Shown here: piece after piece, positions 57,502 to 64,000 of the stretch | How the letters are laid out: each line of letters begins with the position of its first letter | Numbering within the stretch: the first letter of the stretch is position 1 | NCBI RefSeq assembly: GCF_000003195.3 | Contig: NC_012872.2 | Coordinates: 50,945,695-51,009,694 of the forward strand | DNA: 64,000 nucleotides | Direction of reading: 5' to 3' | Source: Sorghum bicolor | Lineage: Eukaryota > Streptophyta > Magnoliopsida > Poales > Poaceae | Program-made: the position numbers and the translations under genes | Notes under the pieces: generated by a model | What the model saw: only the letters and a program-made list of their open reading frames with translations | What the model was told of the DNA's origin: nothing | Databases searched by the model: none

Positions 57502-59464
57502 TGAAAGGTCCTAATATGGCTAGAGGGGGGGTGAATAGCCTATTTAAAAATTCTACAAAATCACTAGAGCAAGAGGTTAGTAAATAACAAAGCGAAGCTT
57601 TTTGCTCTAGCTCTAAAGGGGTGTTTGTAAGCCACCTATCCAACAATTCTAGTTGATATGATTACTAGGCACACAAGAGCTATGTCTCTACTTACACTAG
57701 AGAGCTACCTAAAGTTTGTATACAAGTATGTAAGCTACTCTAGTTTGCAAAAAAGTAAGAGAGATAGTTTGAACTTTATACCACCACGTAGGGGGGATGA
57801 ACCAATCAATAATATGAAGTCCAATCACCGGGAGAAATCCAAAGCACAATCGCAATGAAGACACACGATTTTCTCCCGAGGTTCACGTGCTTGCCGGCAC
57901 GCTACGTCCCCGTTGTGTCGACCAACACTTGGTGGTTCGGTGGCTAAGAGGTGTAGCACGAACCTCGTCCTCACTAGGACACCACAAGAACCTACCCACA
58001 AGTGAGGTAACTCAATGACACGAGCACTTTACTAGAGTTACCTTTCGGCTCTCCGTCGGGGAAGGTACAAGACCCCTCACAATCACCGGGAGATGGCCAC
58101 GAACAATCACCAACTCGTGCCAATCCTCCTCCGCTGCTCTAAGCCGTCTAGGTGGCGGCAACCACCAAGAGTAACAAGAAAACCGCAGCCAAAACGATCC
58201 CCAAGTGCCACTAGATGCAATCACTCAAGCAAATGCACTTGGAATCACTCCCAATCTCACAAAGATGTATAATCTATGAAGGAGATGAGAGGGATGTGTT
58301 TGCTTAGGCTCACAAGGATGTCAAGTATGTTAGAAATGCCAAGAGTATGAGCCCCAAGCCGGCCAAACACGTATATATAGCCCCTCAAACAAATAGAGCC
58401 GTTGGCTCTTTCACGGGCGAAATACGGGGTCACCGGACGCTCTTAAAGGGGCACCGGACGCTCAACACCTGCGTCCGATGCTCCAACAACAGCCACGTGT
58501 TGCCTTTTGAAACGCTCGTGTCAGAGTCTAACGGTCACCTGCAGTGCACCGGACGCTGAGCAAGTTGGCACCGGACGCGTCCGGTGCACACCGGACTCAT
58601 GCGCAGAGAGCTCCGCAAACTCGCAGGGTCACCGGACACAAGCCACCGGACGCACCCTTAGTGTCCGGTGCTCACCGGACTCACACCCAGAGAGGTCTGC
58701 AAAACGGACCTCACACCGGACACGGACCACCGGACGCACAGACCAGCGTCCGGTGCCTATCGTCCGGTGCCTTACCCTAGCTGGGCCAGGTAGCCTGCAC
58801 ACCGGACGCTCAGACACAGCGTCCGGTGCCTCTAAGCCAGCGTCCGGTGAGTGTTTCTCCCCGTGACTTCTCCAAAATTCTCACCGGCGTAATAGAAAAT
58901 ATGCACTTCATTTTCTGGAAAAGCGCCGAATCCCGCCGAGCAAGCTCGGCGGGAGGGAGAGAGGAACCCATCCTCTCTCTATCCTTCAAACTCCACCTCC
59001 TTCTCAAAGTGTGCCAACACCACGATGTGTAAACCAACAAGTGCACATGTGTTAGCATTTTCACAATCATTTTCTTTGAAGGAGATAAGTTAGTTCACTA
59101 GGTTCTAAATGCATGCACATGAACAATGACACCTAGTGGCACTTGATAACCGCTTAACCAAAGAATTCCCCTCTTTATAGTACGGCTATCTATCCTAATT
59201 GTGATCACACCCTCTATGGTGTCTTGATCACCAAAACCAAAACCCTAAGCAATACCTTTGCCTTGATCTCCATAGGGTTTTGTTTTTCTCTTTCTTCTTT
59301 TCCAAGTTGAGCACTTGATCATCTTGTGGTCATCACCATCATCACCATGATCATCTATTGCTTCATCACTTGGCATGTACCAACCTCATTAAGTCTACAC
59401 ATACTTAGCATAGAGGTTAGTACTAGGGTTTCATCAATTATCCAAAACCAAACTAGGGCTTTCA
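57502..59464 (-). repeat. Element E1 3' LTR (1963 bp)
   Basis: The plus-strand ends are TGAAAGGTCC and GGGCTTTCA, so TGAAAG...CTTTCA on either strand. It contains a dense array of CACCGGACG/CGTCCGGTG motifs (58430-58855). Confidence 0.75.
58430..58855. repeat. E1 palindrome array of CACCGGACGC / GCGTCCGGTG
   Basis: About twenty copies of ACCGGAC or its inverse GTCCGGT in 425 bases, including the perfect palindrome CACCGGACGCGTCCGGTG near 58570. The block is rich in CpG in an otherwise AT-rich LTR. Confidence 0.85.
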
Positions 59465-60238
59465 ATCTCCCCCTTTTTGGTAATTGATGACAACCCTTTT
59501 TACAAAGATTTTCAATAAAATTTTCTTGGATTCATGTTGCTTGTCCAAGCATTTTACCATGTGCAAAGGTTATGGACAAGTTTCATAAACCAAATTGGTA
59601 GCAATTGCTCCCCTTACATATGTGCTAAGAGTTTGGATTGAAAGCTTGCACATATGCTTGAATAGGAAATATAGGAGTCAATTTCTACCAAATGATGCTA
59701 AGGTGTAAAGAGTGGACCTTTGAAGCGTGATACCAATCGGAGTTGCCAATATATACCATCCTTAGCACCATTAGTAACTAGACATTCACAAAACTAGAAC
59801 ACCTCGTGAGATCAACATTATAAACAAGGTTCTAGTACCACTTGTGAAACAACTAAAAGTCTAGTTACACTATCTATGCATGCTAGTTCTTCATTTCATC
59901 AATCAAGCCTACAACTAGCATACACCACACAAGCAAGGCATCGGAGAGAAAGCTTCTAAAGCTAAATGCAAATGCAAGCAACCATATGTGATGCACATAC
60001 AAATGCAACATACAAGTTTATGAGCTTGCTCCCCCTACTTGTGTGCTTCAAAATTTTAATTGATCCCCTTCTTTTATCACCCTATCTTTGTACTTCTCCT
60101 ATAATTTCTCCCCCTTTGTCATCAATGACCACAAAAGGTGAGCTCAAATTTTAGATAAGTTAGTGTGAAACCATGTGAAGTGAGATCATTTTACCAAATT
60201 GGTCCAATCTAGATTACTTGCCTAAGATATTTAACTCG
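59465..60238 (-). other. E1 internal 3' end, noncoding
   Basis: Between the polypurine tract and the E2 insertion point I see no ORF of interest. It is AT-rich and Ca/Tg-rich, typical of the noncoding 3' stretch of SIRE-like Copia elements. Confidence 0.5.
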
Positions 60239-61784
60239 TGAAAGAGCATCTAGGCCCCTAGTGATTTCGGTGATTAATGACATTATTGATTACTATGACT
60301 AACGTATGTTTTGCAGAGGCAAAGTCATAGGTAAGGTCATGGTAAATAGGTACTCGATGGACAGGGACGTATATGCCAACTTAATAGTGGAAATCGTTTC
60401 GGTTTTCAAAGGATGGATGGACATTGTCAAGACTAGACTAGGTCTAAGTGCCATATGGTGAAGAAGGGCACTTAGAGTAGTTTAGGACTTTGTTTTCCTT
60501 TGACCGTACTATTAAGAGGGGCTTTGATCTAGTAGCTTGACTTAGGCAAGGCTTTAGGTTTAGGTGTGGTGCACACTTGGTAAACCTAGCACTAGGCAGC
60601 TCAGAGATAGTCCTTAGATCGAGAGGAACCAACTTCGTTTTGGAGCGATCGCGTTTCGACGAAGTTTGGGTGCCCAAAGGGGCACCGGACGCTCTGTGAG
60701 TGCGTCCGGTGCGGTCCTTAGCCGTTGGGACAGTACCGTGCTTAGGGTTAAGCACCGGACGCTGGCACCGGACTCACCGGGCAGCGTCCGGTCCCATACC
60801 CAGGGAGGTTGCAAGCCTTCCCCGAGCACCAGACGCTAGCACCGGACGCACCGGGTAGCGTCCGGTCCCATGCGCAGGGAGCATGTAATGTTTCCCCGAG
60901 CACCGGACGGTGCACCGGACGCTAGAAGTTAGCGTCCGGTGACCTGTCAGAGAGAAGTACAGTTAGCCGTCATGTAGCACCGGACGCTCGGTGCAGTGCG
61001 TCCAGTGCAACATAATGTACGTCCGGTGACCCCGTTTTCCGTTTTCAGTGGAAAACGGTTCACCGACCTTTAGACTTCGTGGATAGTATTTATACTTCTC
61101 CACCTCGTCCATGAGAGGTCTCTTGCCCATTTGAACATCAGAGAAACTTGTTGTGGAGCAAGAGAGTTGCAAGAGCCTAGAGAGGATTGAGTTTTGAGTG
61201 ATTTCTTGAGAGAATCCTCCTCTAGTGAGTTCCAAGAGTCAAGTGTGCATCCACCACTCTCTAGAGCCTTGTTTGGGTCAAGTAAGAGTTCTTTGCTTGT
61301 TACTCTTGGTGATCGCCATCACCCAGACGGTTCGGTGGTGATTGGAGGCACGAAGACAGCCCGGAGTTCTTGTGGGTGGCTCGTGTCAAGCTTGTGAGCG
61401 GTTTTGGGCGTTTCACCACGACGGAGTGTCAAAGAATCAGCCCGTAGAGAGCACTTGGTCCTTGCACGGACCAAGGGGGAGCAAGACCCTTGCATGGGTG
61501 CTCCAACGAGGACTAGTGGAGAGTGGCGACTCTCCGATACCTCAGCAAAACATCGCCGAGCACTTTCTTCCACTACTCCTTTACATTCTAGCATTTACTT
61601 TGTGCTTTTACATTCTTAGAATTGCCATGCTAGAATAGGATTGGAACTAGGTTGCAAAACTTTTATCCAGTAGCTCTCTAGGACACTCTAGGCACAAGGG
61701 GTTGAATTGGAGCTTATAGGTTGCTTAAATTTTTAGAGAAGCCCAATTCACCCCCCCTCCCTCTTGGGCATCTTGATCCTTTCA
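60239..61784 (+). repeat. Element E2 5' LTR (1546 bp)
   Basis: It starts TGAAAGAGCATCTAGG and ends CTTGATCCTTTCA, with 6-bp inverted ends. A TATA-like TATTTATAC lies near 61087. The primer site follows two bases after the end. Confidence 0.88.
60681..61032. repeat. E2 palindrome array of CACCGGACGC / GCGTCCGGTG
   Basis: About fifteen copies of the same motif as in E1, arranged as forward/inverse pairs 15-40 bases apart, each able to fold into a hairpin. It lies upstream of the presumed TATA box. Confidence 0.85.
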
Positions 61785-61786
61785 AT

Positions 61787-61798
61787 TGGTATCAGAGC
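61787..61798 (+). other. Element E2 primer binding site (initiator Met tRNA)
   Basis: TGGTATCAGAGC two bases after the LTR. Confidence 0.95.
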
Positions 61799-61836
61799 CT
61801 AGTGCTCATTATTTAGGCTTCACCGCCTAGAGAAAG

Positions 61837-64000
61837 ATGTCTAACGGGGATGGACCGCCACCCATGTTTGATGGGGATGACTTCCTGTATTGGAAAATAT
61901 GGATGGAGTCATACCTTGAGGCATGCGATGTAAAGTGCCTAAAAGCCACGACCGAAGGGTTTGCCCCTCCGGAAAGAGCCACCGCTCTTACTCCACAAGA
62001 GCAAGAAAACGAGAAGTGGAATGCAAAGGCCAAAAACCACATCTTTAGAGGCCTTTGCAAAGAAGTGTTCAACCGCGTTCGGAGCCACAAAACGGCCAAT
62101 GAACTTTGGAAGGAACTTTGTGCGCTCCATGAGGGATCAAAGAGTGAACGCGAGAAACGCTATCACCTAGTGATGAACAAGCTTAATTCATTTGAGATGC
62201 TTCCTAAAGAAAATGCTAATGAAATGTATTCTCGCTTGAATGTCATTGTAGAGGAGCTAAATGGACTTGGGCTTACTCAAATGAGTGCGGCAGATGTAGC
62301 AAGGAAGATACTATGTGTGCTTCCCATTGAGAAATATGGGCACATAGTAACGGTGCTTCACCAAGGTGATCTTTCCACCGCTACACCAACCGCCATATTG
62401 GGGAAGATCAATGCTCATGAGATGTACATGCACATGAACCCTCAAGATGGCTCCTCATCCGCCAAGAAAGAGAAGAAGGACTTGGCTCTCAAGGCTTCTG
62501 ACAAGGGCAAGGCTAAGAAGATTGAAGTTGAGTCATCAACTTCAAGTGATGATGATGCATCTATTGCCCTCATGGTGAGAAGAACCACCAAGATGTTGAA
62601 GAAGCTCAACAAGAATGGAGTCAACTTTGACTCCAAGAAGAAGAAGTTCTTCACAAGTAGCAAGAGAAAGCCCATCTCCAAGATGGATTGCTACAATTGT
62701 GGTGAACTTGGTCATCTTGCTCACCAATGTCCAAAGCCCAAGAAGGACAAATACAAGAAGAAGAACAAAGAGCAAGATGACTCAAGTGATGATGACAAGA
62801 ATGAGAAGAAGCAATACAAGAAGAAAGGTGGCAAGAAGAAGGAGCACTACAAGAAGAAGAATGGCAAGGCCTACATTGTTGGTGATTGGCTCACCGACAT
62901 TGAGAGCTCAAGTGGTGACTCCTCCGGCAATTAAAGTGATGATGAGAAGGTTGCCGCCATTGCCATCGATGCTCCATCACCACCATCTACATCCTCTACA
63001 CACCTATGCCTCATGGCTAAGGGTGACCGGAAGGTACAAACTGAGGATGAGAGTAGTGAAAGTGATAGTGAATATGAATCACCTTATTATGATGAACTTG
63101 TAAAATTGCTTAACAAGTACACAAAAGTCATAAGAAAAACTAGAAGTGAAAATGAAAAGCTTGAACTTGAAAATGACACACTTCTAGCAAAGCTTAAGTC
63201 TAGTGATGAGCTTAGAGATCAAAATGAGATCATGACCACTAAGCTCAAGGAGCTCAAACTCTCTCTAAAAGAGCTCAAAGAAAAACATGATAAACTTGAG
63301 AGTGTTCATGATGAGCTTATCACTAGATATAGAGCAATGAAAGAAGAGCTAACAACTCTAAAAGCAAACTATGACAACCTTGAGATTGCTTATGAACTTG
63401 CAATTGAAACACATGTTGCTACTAACAATGTTGCTAAGCTTGATGTAGCCACATCTTGTGATGACTTACTTGTGGAGAGCACAAGCAAATGTGTTGATTG
63501 CAAGGGCAAGAAAGTGGTAGTGGCCGAGAGTTATGAGGACACTATCAAGCTCAAGGATGAAATTGTTATGCTCAAGAAAGAGTTGCAAGACCAAGCCAAG
63601 CACAAGACCATTGTGATTGAGTCACTTGATCAAGACAAGAAGCTTGCATATGAGAACAAGTTACTCAAAGAAGAAAATCAATATCTCAAGCTTGGTTTAA
63701 TGTATGACAAGCAAGAAGAAGATGAGACATTCATATTGGATGAGTTAGCTAGCAATAATGACCCAATCATCAAGAAGCTAACTCAAGAGAACAACAAGCT
63801 CAAGAAAGAGAAGGAACATTTAACCATGGGGTTAGCAAAGTTCACAAAGGGGAAGGACCTTCAAAGTGAGCTTTTCATGAACACCGTCATGAAGATGGAC
63901 AAGAGTGGGATTGGCTATAAGGCTCATCAAACAAAGCTCATCAAGTCTCTAGCCACTCATGATCAACCAAGCAAGCCAAAGCCAAAGAGATGCTTTGAGT
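61837..64000 (+). pseudogene. gag: Element E2 gag (Copia), one nonsense codon, runs off the edge
   Basis: Codons 1-365 hold a UBN2-type Gag domain (residues about 15-215; Tyr-Trp-Lys-Ile-Trp-Met near the start), a Lys-rich linker, and a CCHC knuckle (Cys-Tyr-Asn-Cys-Gly-Glu-Leu-Gly-His). A TAA at 62932-62934 interrupts the frame, which goes on open from 62935 to the window end with Ser-Asp-Asp-Glu and a long Lys/Glu/Leu coiled coil (about 63060-63830). The change is probably CAA to TAA. The long coiled coil after the knuckle is what I know from the SIRE/Maximus lineage. Confidence 0.85.

Larger units (their letters stand above)
57502..60238 (-). mobile_element. Element E1: Copia (SIRE/Maximus-like) element, 3' LTR and 3' internal end
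   Basis: On the minus strand: internal sequence (60238 down to 59465), polypurine tract AAAAAGGGGGAGAT at about 59465-59478, and the 3' LTR 57502-59464. The rest lies beyond element E2, outside the window. The target copy on this side would be ACCAC (57497-57501). No coding region is seen here. Confidence 0.75.
60239..64000 (+). mobile_element. Element E2: Copia (SIRE/Maximus-like) element, 5' part
   Basis: 5' LTR (60239-61784), initiator-Met primer site and gag are present; protease, integrase, RT and the 3' LTR lie beyond the right edge. It is inserted in the internal region of E1, in the opposite orientation. The left target copy should be ACTCG (60234-60238). Confidence 0.85.

Noticed and set aside
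57502..61784. One 4.3-kb Copia LTR from TGAAAGGTCC to CTTTCA
   Set aside because: A polypurine tract in inverse orientation follows 59464, and a second LTR start lies at 60239, so two elements in opposite orientation explain it better.

Overview
The window is nuclear DNA from a grass, most likely an Andropogoneae species such as sorghum or sugarcane. This rests on the density of LTR retrotransposons, on MITEs of the GGCCTTGTTTAGTTCC type, and on two intron-rich plant genes. No organism search was possible, so the species is an inference.

Layout. Positions 1-22967 are a stack of nested Ty3/gypsy elements. Element A (Tat lineage, minus strand, 1-6937, running off the left edge) sits inside the antisense gene of an older plus-strand Tat element X, whose remains are 6938-8093 and 22288-22967. 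A chromovirus of the Tekay/Del type, element B (8094-22287, 4.08-kb LTRs, target duplication TTCAT), is inserted in the 3' part of X. Positions 22968-25862 hold a degraded Copia-like stretch and several MITEs. Element C (25863-38035, target duplication CTTGG) is a full-length Tat element of the same family as A, on the minus strand, inserted in a Stowaway-type MITE. Its two 459-bp LTRs look identical. After a tandem MITE dimer come the two host genes, both on the plus strand. A 21-exon PQQL-like M16 zinc protease gene spans 39060-46697 and a 9-exon PITH-domain protein gene spans 48049-53548; MITEs lie in the introns of the PITH gene and between the genes. From 53.8 kb on there are MITE remnants, then two Copia (SIRE/Maximus-like) elements in opposite orientations: E1 (minus, from 57502) and, inserted in it, E2 (plus, from 60239), whose gag runs off the right edge.

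How the parts work. The Tat elements encode Gag-protease and then RT, two RNase H domains and integrase on one strand. On the other strand, between pol and the 3' LTR, lies a spliced gene of the 'putative gypsy type transposon' family with its own TATA box, a palindrome just upstream of it and a roughly 70-bp tandem array. The Gag and Pol frames appear to need two recoding events: a C7 slip site and an in-frame UAG. Element B has an extra ORF before gag. Its first 25 residues closely resemble the histone H3 tail (K4, K9 and K14 in register) and are followed by a coiled coil and an acidic tail, while the Gag-Pol of the same element ends in a chromodomain. This is the most unusual observation in the window.

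Limits. Exon borders were set by reading splice sites and keeping frame; both host gene models and the antisense gene model sum to whole codons. Family names come from motif recognition, not from searches.
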